NCBI RefSeq assembly: GCF_000633255.1
Contig: NZ_AYMJ01000014.1
Span: 122,904-186,903, forward strand
From: Pseudomonas sp. H1h
GTDB lineage: Bacteria > Pseudomonadota > Gammaproteobacteria > Pseudomonadales > Pseudomonadaceae
Reading direction: 5' to 3'
Length of the DNA stretch: 64,000 nucleotides
The notes under the pieces are model-generated. The model made no database searches. It was not told where the DNA came from and saw nothing but the letters and a program-made list of their open reading frames with translations. Made by a program: the position numbers and the translations under genes. Below are positions 51,249 to 60,438 of the stretch, piece by piece; positions within the stretch are counted from its first letter, which is position 1; every line of letters begins with the position of its first letter.

Positions 51249-52196
51249 ATGCAAAAAAACATCACCTCTCTGGGGTCTCTGAACTGGGATGACCTCAAGT
51301 TTTTCCTCGAAGTCGCCCGCACCCGCAAGGCCAGCACCGCGGCCAAACGGCTCGCCGTCGACTACACCACCGTGTCGCGACGCATCAGCTCGCTGGAAGC
51401 GGCATTGGGCACACTGCTGTTCGAGAAGTCGCGCACCAGCGGTTTCGTGCTGACCACTGAAGGCCAGCGTCTGCTGGGTTATGCCGAGTCGATTGAAAGC
51501 ACGCTGCACATGGCTTGTGAACAGGTATCAGGCTCCGGCGTGGCACTCTCGGGGCATGTGCGCATGGGCTGCACCGAGGGCTTCGGCAGCTTTTTCATCA
51601 CCCCGCAGCTGAGCCATTTCGTCGACGCCTACCCGGCGATATCCGTGGACATCCTGCCGCTGCCGCACTTCATCAGCCTGTCCAAACGCGAAGCCGATAT
51701 CGTCATCGCCCTGGAGCGTCCGGAACACGGGCCGTACGTCTGCTGCAAACTCTGCGACTACCGTTTGCAGCTCTATGCAACTCAGGACTACCTCGACAAA
51801 CACCCACCGATCCGCCGCCCGGCAGACTTGGGCAAGCATCAATTCATCAGTTATGTGGATGACCTGGCGTTCAGCTCGGAGCTGCTCTACCTGGCTAACG
51901 TGCTGCCGGGCGCCAACGCACCTCTGCGCAGCACCAGCGTGATCGCGCAGTTCGTCGCGGCACAGCAGGGCCGTTCTCTGGCGATTCTGCCGTGCTTCCT
52001 CGCCGCGCAGGACCCGCGCCTGCTGCCGGTGTTGCCCGAAGAAATCGACATCACCCGGCAATTCTGGATGTACTGCCGGGAGGATTTGCGCAAGCTCAAG
52101 CGGATCACCCTGTTGTGGGATTACATCCGCGAGGTGACCGAGCGCAATCAGGGTCTGCTGATGGGACAGACGCGGGAGATGCGGTTTGCCGATTAA
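51249..52196 (+). CDS. LysR family regulator, divergent from mmsA
   Basis: This 315-residue LysR protein has its HTH at about residues 10-70 (LNWDDLKFFLEVARTRKAST, AVDYTTVSRRISSLEAALGT). An inducer domain follows (GHVRMGCTEGFGSFFITPQL, FVAAQQGRSLAILPCFLAAQ). ATG 51249 gives a normal N-terminus; a start at 51180 adds an unrelated leader. It is divergent from mmsAB with 149 bases between, so it probably controls that operon. The well-known regulator MmsR is of the AraC family, so this is a different arrangement. Its 3' end overlaps yfiB by 4 bases. Confidence 0.93.
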   Translation: MQKNITSLGSLNWDDLKFFLEVARTRKASTAAKRLAVDYTTVSRRISSLEAALGTLLFEKSRTSGFVLTTEGQRLLGYAESIESTLHMACEQVSGSGVALSGHVRMGCTEGFGSFFITPQLSHFVDAYPAISVDILPLPHFISLSKREADIVIALERPEHGPYVCCKLCDYRLQLYATQDYLDKHPPIRRPADLGKHQFISYVDDLAFSSELLYLANVLPGANAPLRSTSVIAQFVAAQQGRSLAILPCFLAAQDPRLLPVLPEEIDITRQFWMYCREDLRKLKRITLLWDYIREVTERNQGLLMGQTREMRFAD

Positions 52197-52687
52197 TCGG
52201 CGCTGACCACAATCGACACCCGGCGGTTTTCGGTGCGTCCGGCGGAAGTGCTGTTGGACGCGACCGGCTCGCTGCTGCCCAGCCCCTGCAACTGGATGTT
52301 TTCTTCCTTCATGCCGACCGTGGTCAGCACCTTGGCCACACTCTTGGCCCGGCGCAGTGACAGTTGTTGGTTGTAGGTTTCCTTGCCCGACGCATCGGTG
52401 TGGCCGTCGACCCGTACCCGCTCGATGCCGACACCGACCAGTGCCTTGCCGATTCGCTCGACGATATCGGTGCTCTGGCGGTTCAGGCTTTCGATATCAC
52501 TGCCAAACAGCACTTTGCCCGACAGGCCAAACTCCCAGCCCTCGTCGGTCGGCTCGAAGCCCTGTTGTTTGAGTACGGCGATCTGCGCAGGCGTCAGGCC
52601 TTTTGGCGGTGCGGTCTGGCAACCGGTCAGCGCCAGTACGGCGATCATCAGCAAGGTGGAAAACAATCGAGCGGGAAATGTAAACAC
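52193..52687 (-). CDS. yfiB: YfiB-like OmpA-family outer-membrane lipoprotein
   Basis: This 164-residue lipoprotein has the lipobox LTGC (Cys23) and an OmpA-like peptidoglycan-binding domain from about residue 56 (GKVLFGSDIESLNRQSTDIV, VDGHTDASGKETYNQQLSLR). YfiB sequesters YfiR at the outer membrane and so frees the diguanylate cyclase YfiN. It is the third gene of yfiR-yfiN-yfiB, 5 bases after yfiN, as in P. aeruginosa. The overlap with the convergent LysR gene is four bases. Confidence 0.93.
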   Translation of the reverse strand: MFTFPARLFSTLLMIAVLALTGCQTAPPKGLTPAQIAVLKQQGFEPTDEGWEFGLSGKVLFGSDIESLNRQSTDIVERIGKALVGVGIERVRVDGHTDASGKETYNQQLSLRRAKSVAKVLTTVGMKEENIQLQGLGSSEPVASNSTSAGRTENRRVSIVVSAD

Positions 52688-52692
52688 GGGTA

Positions 52693-53961
52693 TTAGCTCC
52701 TGGTTTGAAGATTGACGACCGGGTTCTCCGACCCGGCAGTGAATTGAGCGCCGCGCGACAGGCGCTTGGCCTGGTACATCGCGGCGTCGGCGGCATTGAG
52801 CAAGGCACCCGGTGTGACGCCATGATCGGGGAAAACCGCAATGCCGATACTGAGCGACGTCACCACACTGGTGTCACCCGGCAGCGCGATGGGCATGTCC
52901 ATGCTGGCGAGAATCTTGTCGGCAATGCGCTCGGCGTCTTCTATCTTGTGCAGCGGCGCGAGCAGCACGGCGAACTCATCACCGCCCAACCGTGCCACCA
53001 GATCTTCCTCGCGCAGTTGCGCGCGCACCCGATTGGCGACCGCCACCAGCACCGCATCGCCGGCGGCGTGACCGAAGTTGTCATTGATGCCTTTGAAGCG
53101 ATCGCTGTCGAGAAACAGCACCGCCACCCGCTCGTTGAGCTTGCTGGCATGACGCAAGGCGCGAATCAGCCGGCCCTCGAAAAACGCCCGGTTCGGCAAG
53201 CCGGTGAGGCTGTCGTGGCTGGCCTGATGGGCGAGGGTTTCGTTCTCGCTTTGCAGATGGGTCTGCCAGGATTCGAGTTCGTCGAGCAGCGCATTGAAGT
53301 CGTTGCCGAGGTTATCGAGTTCGGCGATCTGTGCCGGCGGTACGCGTCGATCCAGCGCGCGCTCGCTGCGGGCAGCATGGGCCACCGCCGCGAGACTGCG
53401 CAACGGTCCGGTAATACCACGTAATTGCCGGCGCGCCAGATACAGCGCGACCCAGGCACTGATCGCAGTACAGAGGACGATCCCCGCCAGACCGCTCAGC
53501 AAGAAGCGCATGAGGCTGCCGCCATGACCGACCAGCAGAATGTGACCGATCTCGCGATCCTGATGCACGATCGGCAGGCTGACCGGTTTTTCCAGAACGG
53601 TACGCGTGATCTGCATTTCCAGCTCGGAGAACAGGCCATTCTCGGGCCGCTGCCAACGCGCCAGCAACTGGCCCTGCGCATCAAAGACCTGCGCGTCCGC
53701 CACCTCTTCGGTGGACGCGATCAAGGCCAGCGCTTCAGTCGCGGCGGCCTTGTCGTTGAACACTACCGCCGCTTCCACGGTGTAACTGATCGAGCGCGCA
53801 ATGAGCTGCAGGTTGTGGTCGGCGTAGACCCGCAACGCGAGAACGCCCAGCAGGGTCAGCGACACGCTGGCCATCGCCACGGCCACCAGCGCGACAGTCA
53901 AATGTCCACGGCCGATGACCGATCCCAGCGTCGGGCGGCTTCTGGAACTGAACAGTTTCAT
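52693..53961 (-). CDS. yfiN: YfiN-like membrane diguanylate cyclase
   Basis: This 422-residue protein has TM1 at about 22-45, a periplasmic PAS-like domain (47-150), TM2 (152-176), a HAMP region, and a GGDEF domain. The active site GGDEF (326-330) is intact, and the inhibitory I-site RxxD (REED, 317-320) is five residues upstream. It makes cyclic di-GMP and is held off by YfiR. Its start overlaps the yfiR end by 4 bases. Activation would promote biofilm growth and small-colony behaviour, known for the family. Confidence 0.95.
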   Translation of the reverse strand: MKLFSSRSRPTLGSVIGRGHLTVALVAVAMASVSLTLLGVLALRVYADHNLQLIARSISYTVEAAVVFNDKAAATEALALIASTEEVADAQVFDAQGQLLARWQRPENGLFSELEMQITRTVLEKPVSLPIVHQDREIGHILLVGHGGSLMRFLLSGLAGIVLCTAISAWVALYLARRQLRGITGPLRSLAAVAHAARSERALDRRVPPAQIAELDNLGNDFNALLDELESWQTHLQSENETLAHQASHDSLTGLPNRAFFEGRLIRALRHASKLNERVAVLFLDSDRFKGINDNFGHAAGDAVLVAVANRVRAQLREEDLVARLGGDEFAVLLAPLHKIEDAERIADKILASMDMPIALPGDTSVVTSLSIGIAVFPDHGVTPGALLNAADAAMYQAKRLSRGAQFTAGSENPVVNLQTRS

Positions 53962-54533
53962 GGCGCCGCCGGTTTGCGGCGCGACAACTGCAGTACGCTC
54001 GGGTGGATGCGCACACCACTGCGGGCGACGGAGTCGAGATTGACCTCGAAGGAAACCTGCTCATCGCCGACCCGAAGACAGAACAGGCTACCGACCGTGC
54101 ACTGATCACCACCTTCACTGATACTCAGCACCGGATGACCGATCAATGATGCGAAAAGCCTGCTGCGCTCATCGGCCGTGAGCTTGCCGATGTACACCGC
54201 ATCGCATTCGCTGACGATGGCCGGGTTGTCGGCCAGCAGTCGACGTACCGCGACCGGCCGACCAGTGGCCTGCGTTGTACCTTTGACCAGATCGTCGGTG
54301 TATTCCGTGGGGCCGACAATGCACAGGCGCAATTGCGCAGGTTCAACCGGCCAGCGAGCGTAGCTGAGGATGCCAAGCACGACCTGCGTCACTGCCTGGG
54401 CGCGTTGTTCGGCCAGGCCCGCCGGCGTTTGTGGCTGCGCGATGGCAGCGTCCGTCAGCAAACAGAGCAGACCGACAAGCAATGCGTGCTTGCAGCGAAC
54501 CACGCGCTCTGTCGCCCAGACAGCCACCTTCAT
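53958..54533 (-). CDS. yfiR: YfiR-like periplasmic repressor of YfiN
   Basis: This 191-residue protein has a signal peptide (ALLVGLLCLLTDAAIA) and the YfiR/DUF4154 fold with VTQVVLGILSYARWPVEP and AVYIGKLTADERSRL. Paired cysteines (in RLCIVG, SECDAV, QCTVGSLFCL) suggest disulfides, as in the redox-sensing family. It binds the YfiN periplasmic domain to block cyclase activity. ATG 54533 is chosen with AAGAGAATCC upstream. It is first in the operon, and a palindrome lies about 80 bases upstream. Confidence 0.93.
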   Translation of the reverse strand: MKVAVWATERVVRCKHALLVGLLCLLTDAAIAQPQTPAGLAEQRAQAVTQVVLGILSYARWPVEPAQLRLCIVGPTEYTDDLVKGTTQATGRPVAVRRLLADNPAIVSECDAVYIGKLTADERSRLFASLIGHPVLSISEGGDQCTVGSLFCLRVGDEQVSFEVNLDSVARSGVRIHPSVLQLSRRKPAAP

Positions 54534-54611
54534 GCAGGGATTCTCTTGGATCGTACCGAAATGATGCCGCAACGATAGCACAGCGGAGTAACACCAGCGA
54601 GACAGCGCCCT

Positions 54612-54627
54612 CTGACCGACTGGTCAG
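54612..54627. promoter_or_regulatory. Palindromic operator candidate upstream of yfiR
   Basis: CTGACC (54612-54617) and GGTCAG (54622-54627) flank GACT, giving CTGACCGACTGGTCAG. It lies 79-94 bases upstream of the yfiR start and has the look of a TetR-type operator. No TetR gene is in the window. Confidence 0.45.
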
Positions 54628-54652
54628 TAATCGGCGCCAAACGCCTGTCTTT

Positions 54653-56752
54653 TCATCCATGAGCCTCGCCGCCCTCCTCCAGTTCCAGCATCAGTCCACT
54701 CAGGCGCTTGACCTTGCGCTGCACCGCCTCTTCGAACACTCCGGCCCGGGGTTCAATCAAGGTGAACCAATGCTTGGCCCGGGTAATGCCGGTGTAGATC
54801 AATTCCTTGGTCAACACCGGATTCAAGGCATCCGGGAGGATCAGCGCCGTATGGGCGAATTCCGAGCCCTGGGATTTGTGTACGGTCATCGCGTACACCG
54901 TTTCAACGTCGTTGAGTCGGCTCGGCAGTACGAAACGCACGCCGCCCTGACCATCGTTGCGCGGAAAGGCAACGCGCAATACCGGTTTGCCAGCCTCTGG
55001 GCCTTCGCGCTCGGGCAACTTGAGGGCGATGCCGATATCGCCGTTCATCAGGCCCAGACCATAGTCGTTACGGGTCATCAGCACCGGCCGGCCTTCGTAC
55101 CATTGCTGGTCATGCTCAATCAGGCGCGCCTTGAGCAGGGCTTCGGTGATCCGCAGATTCAGCCCTTCAACGCCCCAGGGTCCCTTGCGCACGGCACACA
55201 ACAACTGGAAAGTATCGAACGCCTGCAACACATCCCGGGCCCAGTTGATCCAGTCCGGATGCTCCAGCGGCCTGCCTCCCGGCGGGCGTTGATTGCGCAG
55301 CACGTTCAGGTAGTGGCGATAGCCCTGCGGACCATCACCATGACCTTCAAGCACAAGGCGTTCAAGCTTGTGGTCGTACTCGCCATTGAGCCGCAGCGAA
55401 AATACATCGTCGTAGTGACCGGCCGCCAGCAACTGACGCGCCTCATCGGGCAACTGCTGATTGACCCGACGCGCAAGCTGACCGATGCCGCTGCCTTCAC
55501 CGAAGCGCCGGGAATGACGCAGCATCACCAGTTGCTGGGCCAGCGGATGTGAGCCGTCGCGATCCTCGTGCAGGCCACTGCCCTCCAAGGACTCTCCACT
55601 GACCGACTCCAGCCACTGCCGGGTCTGCGGGTTGTACCAGCCTGCCTCGGCATCGCGGCACAGATCACCCAGCACCGCGCCGGCCTCCACCGAAGCGAGC
55701 TGATCCTTGTCGCCGAGCAACACCAGACGCGCATGCGGTGGCAACGCGTCGAGCAGATTGGCCATCATCTCGAGGTCGATCATCGAGGCTTCATCGACCA
55801 CCAGCACATCCAGCGGCAAGCGGTTACCGGCATGGTGACGGAAGTGTCGGGTCCCCGGACGGCTGCCCAGCAGGCGATGCACGGTGGTCACGTCGCAGGG
55901 GATTTTCTCGCGCACGGCTTCGGCGACCTTCAGCGACTGCACTTGCTGACTGATGGACTCAGTCAAGCGCGCCGCGGCCTTGCCGGTCGGCGCCGCCAGA
56001 CGAATGCGCAACGGCTGACCGGCTTCCACCGCCGGAGCCTGAAGCAGCGCGAGCAGGCGCACCACCGTGGTGGTCTTGCCGGTGCCCGGCCCCCCCGTGA
56101 TGATGCTGAAGGCTCCGCGAGTGGCAAGGGCACAGGCGAGTTTCTGCCAGTCGATCACTGCACCCGACCGGGCGGAGCCGAACAACTCGTCGAGACGCAG
56201 GGGTAGATCATCGGGTGGCGTTTCGCCTTGGGCCAGACGTGTGCGTAACGCTGCATCGATACGCCGCTCATACGCCCAATAGCGCCGCAGATACAAACGC
56301 TTGCCGGACAGCACCAACGGACGCTGGTGCGCCGTGGCGCTGTTGTCCGCTGCCAACGCAACCAGAGCGCTGCTAGCCAACGCCTTGCACCAATGAGCGC
56401 CATCCAGCGTTTCAAGCAACTGCGACGGCAGCAGCAATACGCCACTTTGCACATCGCCTTCGGGAGGCAGCGACAGAGCAAAATCCGGTGCCTTGAGGGT
56501 TTCGAACACGTCGAGGCAAACATGCCCGTGACCCAGTTGATGGCTGGTCAGCGCAGCCGCGAGCAACACCAGCGGATCGGACTCGGGCGCGAGTTCGTGC
56601 AGAAAACCGACGAAGGCTTTGTCCAGCGAACGAAGCCAGCCGCGCTCGACCCAGCGATCGAGCAAGATCAGCAGGTCTGAGGCACTCGTCAGCGGCGCCA
56701 GGCTCGACGGTTTGTCGATTTCCGCTGACAGATCGGCAAAGGTACGGTTCAT
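54653..56752 (-). CDS. recD: Exodeoxyribonuclease V subunit alpha, RecD helicase
   Basis: This 699-residue 5'-3' superfamily 1 helicase of RecBCD has Walker A in ITGGPGTGKTTTVVRLL and the DEAS motif VLVVDEASMIDLEMM. Its C-terminal motif is TVYAMTVHKSQGSEFAHTAL. It drives one strand while RecB drives the other. The start ATG overlaps the recB stop (ATGA at 56749-56752), showing translational coupling. It is the last gene of recC-recB-recD. Confidence 0.97.
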   Translation of the reverse strand: MNRTFADLSAEIDKPSSLAPLTSASDLLILLDRWVERGWLRSLDKAFVGFLHELAPESDPLVLLAAALTSHQLGHGHVCLDVFETLKAPDFALSLPPEGDVQSGVLLLPSQLLETLDGAHWCKALASSALVALAADNSATAHQRPLVLSGKRLYLRRYWAYERRIDAALRTRLAQGETPPDDLPLRLDELFGSARSGAVIDWQKLACALATRGAFSIITGGPGTGKTTTVVRLLALLQAPAVEAGQPLRIRLAAPTGKAAARLTESISQQVQSLKVAEAVREKIPCDVTTVHRLLGSRPGTRHFRHHAGNRLPLDVLVVDEASMIDLEMMANLLDALPPHARLVLLGDKDQLASVEAGAVLGDLCRDAEAGWYNPQTRQWLESVSGESLEGSGLHEDRDGSHPLAQQLVMLRHSRRFGEGSGIGQLARRVNQQLPDEARQLLAAGHYDDVFSLRLNGEYDHKLERLVLEGHGDGPQGYRHYLNVLRNQRPPGGRPLEHPDWINWARDVLQAFDTFQLLCAVRKGPWGVEGLNLRITEALLKARLIEHDQQWYEGRPVLMTRNDYGLGLMNGDIGIALKLPEREGPEAGKPVLRVAFPRNDGQGGVRFVLPSRLNDVETVYAMTVHKSQGSEFAHTALILPDALNPVLTKELIYTGITRAKHWFTLIEPRAGVFEEAVQRKVKRLSGLMLELEEGGEAHG

Positions 56753-59700
56753 AGCAGGACTCCCTGTTCCCATGCGGGCTCGGCCTTGGGTTCCGGCTTG
56801 CCCTGGAACAGGCGATCCAGACGCTCGATCAGCTCTCGTGGCGGGCGCGCAAAATACACGCCGCGACTGTCTGCCCGAGTCCCTCGCAGAAACACATACA
56901 ACGCACCACCGACATGTCGATCGTAATCATAGTCAGGTAATCGCGCCTTCAACTGTCTATGCAACGCCAACAGGTACAGCACGTATTGCAGGTCGTAACG
57001 GTTGTCGAGGATCGAGCGCTCCATGGCTTGCTCGGTATAGGCCGCATCATCGACGCCCAGCCAGTTGGATTTGTAGTCGGCCACGTAATAACGACCCTCG
57101 TGTTCGAAGGTCAGGTCGATGAAGCCTTTGAACATGCCGTTGAGTTGCACAGGCTCGGCGGCCACCCGTGCCACGCCATTGTGGGTGTACTGGCGCACCC
57201 ACTCGTCGAGTTTGAGTACATCGACCTTGTGACTGGCAAACCAGAACTCCATCTCGACGCGGTACTGCTTCAGTTGCTCGAGAACCACCGGAGGCTGCCC
57301 GCCACCTGTCGGCAACGAAGATTTGAGCAGGTGGTGCAACCACTCACTCAGGGTGGTAATCCAGCCCTCCCAGCCGCGCAGGTTGCAGCGCCGGCCAATC
57401 GCGTCCTTGAGCGTCTCGAAGGAGACGGCGAAACCTTCATCCCCGGCCCACTCCAGCAAGCCATGGAGAAAAGTGCCCGGGTTAGGTCCACGGGGGAATC
57501 GATGAATATCGGCACCGCCGGCGATGATCTCACGCGGTGCATCCGGGTCGAGACGTTCATCATCGAACAGCTTTTGCGCCTGTGGACTGTCAGGCGCCTC
57601 ATCACTGCCGACGCTCAGCACGTCGCTGATGCGCAAGGCACTGTAGGAGGCAATCCACCAGTTCTCACTGGCCTTGCGCTTGGGTACCAAGGTGGCACTG
57701 AGGATCGCCTCGTTGCGCTCGGGGCGATAAAAACCATCTGTAGCTTGCGGCATTTCCCCCGTGCATATGGCCGCACAGTCCTGCTGCAGGTCCAGCAGCC
57801 AACGGCTCAGGCCGATTGATTCACCTAGTGTTTCACCGCCACCCAGCAAATAACCAAGCGCCGAAAGGTGAAGTACCGAACTGTTGTTATTGCCGCGCTT
57901 GAGATCCGCGACACCCAGCCAGCAGGCATGTTGCGCGCGAGTCAGGGCGACGTAGAGCAGGCGCAGGTCTTCAGCCAGACGCTCATCGTCCGCCAGGGCG
58001 ATCAACTCGGCAGTCGGCTTCAGGCTCACCTGAGCCTTGCCGGCGGCATCGTGGTAATGCAGTGGCAAGCGGCTGCCATCCACAGGTTTTGCCGAGCAGA
58101 TGAAAGGCAGGAACACCAACGGGTACTCAAGCCCTTTCGACTTGTGGATAGTCACCACCTTGACCAGTTGCTCGTCGCTCTCAAGACGCAATATCTGCTC
58201 TTCACCGGCCTGACCGGACAACGCCAGCAATTCTCCCAGATGACGAATCAGCGCCTGCTCGCCATCGAGTTCTGCTGCGGCCTGTTGCATCAGTTCCGAC
58301 AAGTGCAAAAGGTTGGTCAGCACCCGTTCGCCATCACTGCGTGCGATCAGCGTCTGCGGCAAATGGAAGTCGTGGAGCAGGCGCCGCAACATCGGCAGCA
58401 CACCTTGCTTGCGCCACAGTTCGCGATAACCACGGAACTGCATGACCCGGGCTTCCCAGACCAACTCGTCCTGATTCAATCGCTCCAGTTCAGCCAACGG
58501 CAGATTGAGGGTGATGCAGGCCAGTGCAGCCTTCAGCGAACGCTCGACATCCGGCTCAGCGCAGGCCTTGAGCCAGGACAGCAGGTCATGTGCTTCCTGA
58601 GCGGCAAACACCGAGTCCTTGTCCGACAGATAAACACTGCGCACCCCACGGCTGGCGAGCTCTGCGCGTATGGCTTGGGCCTCTTTGCCATCGCGTACCA
58701 GAATCGCGATATCGGAAGGCCGCAAGCCTTTGAAGCTTTCTCCTTCCTGAACGAATCCCGCCGCACCGGTTTGTCCGCCATTGAGCAATGCAGTGATTTC
58801 GCTGGCACAGGCCGCCGCCAACTGCTGGCGATAGACTGCGCCTGAGAGAGGCTGGTCCGTCGGTAGGTGCCAGACGTTCAATGCCGCGACATCCTGGCTG
58901 GCAATCTGCAGCCGTTCTTTGCGCCCCTGAGACTCAACTGGCTGGAAGGGTACCGGGTTTTCCCCGTTTTTTTCTCGAAACAAAAACGCGCCGCGTCCCT
59001 GCTCACGGGACTCGGCGCGTTCGAATACATGATTGACCGCGTTGACCATGCCATGGCTGGAGCGGAAGTTGGTGCCCAGCGTATGCAGGCGGCCGGTGGT
59101 GGCCTGACGCGCACGCAGGTAGGTGTAGATATCGGCGCCACGGAACGCGTAAATCGCCTGTTTCGGGTCGCCGATCAGGAACAGACCGGTGTCTGGACTG
59201 TTGTCTTCGATGCGGTAGATGCTCTCGAAGATCCGGTATTGCACCGGGTCGGTGTCCTGAAACTCATCGATCAACGCTACCGGAAACTGCTCGCGGATCA
59301 CCGCTGCCAAGCGTTCGCCGCTGTCCGATTGCAACGCCGCATCGAGGCGCAACAGCATGTCGTCGAACCCCATCTCCGCACGGCGCCGCTTCTCTTCTTC
59401 AAAGCGTGCGCCCACCCATCTTGCCGCGTGCTGCAGAACAGCAGCGTCGGGGGTCGGCAGTGCGTCGAGACGCGACTTGAGGCCTGGCATCGCGTCCAGA
59501 CCCGGATGGTTCGGTGCCTGGCCCTTCCAGGCTTCGGCCATCCCGTCAGGGGTCAGTCGGGTGAAACCGGTGCCGATGTCCAGTTGCTCCATGGCCTCGT
59601 CTTCGGCCCAGGCCTTGAGCTTCTCGAACCAGGGCTCGAAGTAGCGCGCCTGCATCTTGCGCCCGTCGACCGCTTTGCTCGCAACGCCCTCATGACAGAT

Positions 59701-60438
59701 CACCAGCAGCTCGTCTGCCCACTGACGCCAAGGCGTTTTCAGTTCGAGAAGCGCGGCACGCCGTTCCTGCAGGCACTCCTCGATCAACTCTGCGGGCGCT
59801 TTGCCTTCATCGTTGTCACGCTCACTGCCAAACAAACTGCGCACCCGTGGCAACAACGCGGCCGGCCCGCCCCAGTTGCCACGCACCCAGTTCAGCGCAT
59901 CTCCCTGCATCGGGTAACAGAACAGTCGCCAGTAATCGCGCAACACTTCACCGAGCAGATCGCTGTGATCGGTTTCCAGGGACTGGGTAAACAGGCTGCC
60001 ACTGTCGAACGCGTGTTCGCGCAGCATGCGCTGGCACCAACTGTGAATGGTCGAGACAGCCGCTTCATCCATCCACTGCGCGGCGATGTCCAGACGATTG
60101 GCGCAGCCAGGCCATTGTGACGGGTCAAACTGCTCACGCAGTTCGTCGATCAGTCCGTCCGGCGCTTGGGTCTCCTCCCGGAAAAAACGCGCGGCCTCGG
60201 CCAGCCGTGTGCGGATTCGTTCACGCAGTTCTTTGGTGGCGGCATCGGTAAAGGTCACCACGAGAATCTGCGGTGGTAGCAGTTCTCGGCCAAAGCCGTT
60301 CGGCTCGCCGCCGTGCCCAAGGATCAGACGCAGATACAGAGCAGAAATGGTAAAGGTTTTGCCGGTACCGGCGCTGGCTTCGATGAGCTGACTGCCGTGC
60401 AGCGGGAATGCCAGGGCCAGAGGTGTCTTGCCGCTCAT
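56749..60438 (-). CDS. recB: Exodeoxyribonuclease V subunit beta, RecB helicase-nuclease
   Basis: This 1229-residue protein combines a UvrD-type 3'-5' helicase (Walker A IEASAGTGKTFTISALYLRL; Walker B LIDEFQDTDPVQYRIFE) with a C-terminal nuclease (FIDLTFEHEGRYYVADYKSN, the D...DxK site). It degrades DNA ends and loads RecA. ATG 60438 overlaps the recC stop as ATGA, preferred over an ATG 72 bases upstream inside recC. Length is normal for RecB. Confidence 0.97.
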   Translation of the reverse strand: MSGKTPLALAFPLHGSQLIEASAGTGKTFTISALYLRLILGHGGEPNGFGRELLPPQILVVTFTDAATKELRERIRTRLAEAARFFREETQAPDGLIDELREQFDPSQWPGCANRLDIAAQWMDEAAVSTIHSWCQRMLREHAFDSGSLFTQSLETDHSDLLGEVLRDYWRLFCYPMQGDALNWVRGNWGGPAALLPRVRSLFGSERDNDEGKAPAELIEECLQERRAALLELKTPWRQWADELLVICHEGVASKAVDGRKMQARYFEPWFEKLKAWAEDEAMEQLDIGTGFTRLTPDGMAEAWKGQAPNHPGLDAMPGLKSRLDALPTPDAAVLQHAARWVGARFEEEKRRRAEMGFDDMLLRLDAALQSDSGERLAAVIREQFPVALIDEFQDTDPVQYRIFESIYRIEDNSPDTGLFLIGDPKQAIYAFRGADIYTYLRARQATTGRLHTLGTNFRSSHGMVNAVNHVFERAESREQGRGAFLFREKNGENPVPFQPVESQGRKERLQIASQDVAALNVWHLPTDQPLSGAVYRQQLAAACASEITALLNGGQTGAAGFVQEGESFKGLRPSDIAILVRDGKEAQAIRAELASRGVRSVYLSDKDSVFAAQEAHDLLSWLKACAEPDVERSLKAALACITLNLPLAELERLNQDELVWEARVMQFRGYRELWRKQGVLPMLRRLLHDFHLPQTLIARSDGERVLTNLLHLSELMQQAAAELDGEQALIRHLGELLALSGQAGEEQILRLESDEQLVKVVTIHKSKGLEYPLVFLPFICSAKPVDGSRLPLHYHDAAGKAQVSLKPTAELIALADDERLAEDLRLLYVALTRAQHACWLGVADLKRGNNNSSVLHLSALGYLLGGGETLGESIGLSRWLLDLQQDCAAICTGEMPQATDGFYRPERNEAILSATLVPKRKASENWWIASYSALRISDVLSVGSDEAPDSPQAQKLFDDERLDPDAPREIIAGGADIHRFPRGPNPGTFLHGLLEWAGDEGFAVSFETLKDAIGRRCNLRGWEGWITTLSEWLHHLLKSSLPTGGGQPPVVLEQLKQYRVEMEFWFASHKVDVLKLDEWVRQYTHNGVARVAAEPVQLNGMFKGFIDLTFEHEGRYYVADYKSNWLGVDDAAYTEQAMERSILDNRYDLQYVLYLLALHRQLKARLPDYDYDRHVGGALYVFLRGTRADSRGVYFARPPRELIERLDRLFQGKPEPKAEPAWEQGVLL

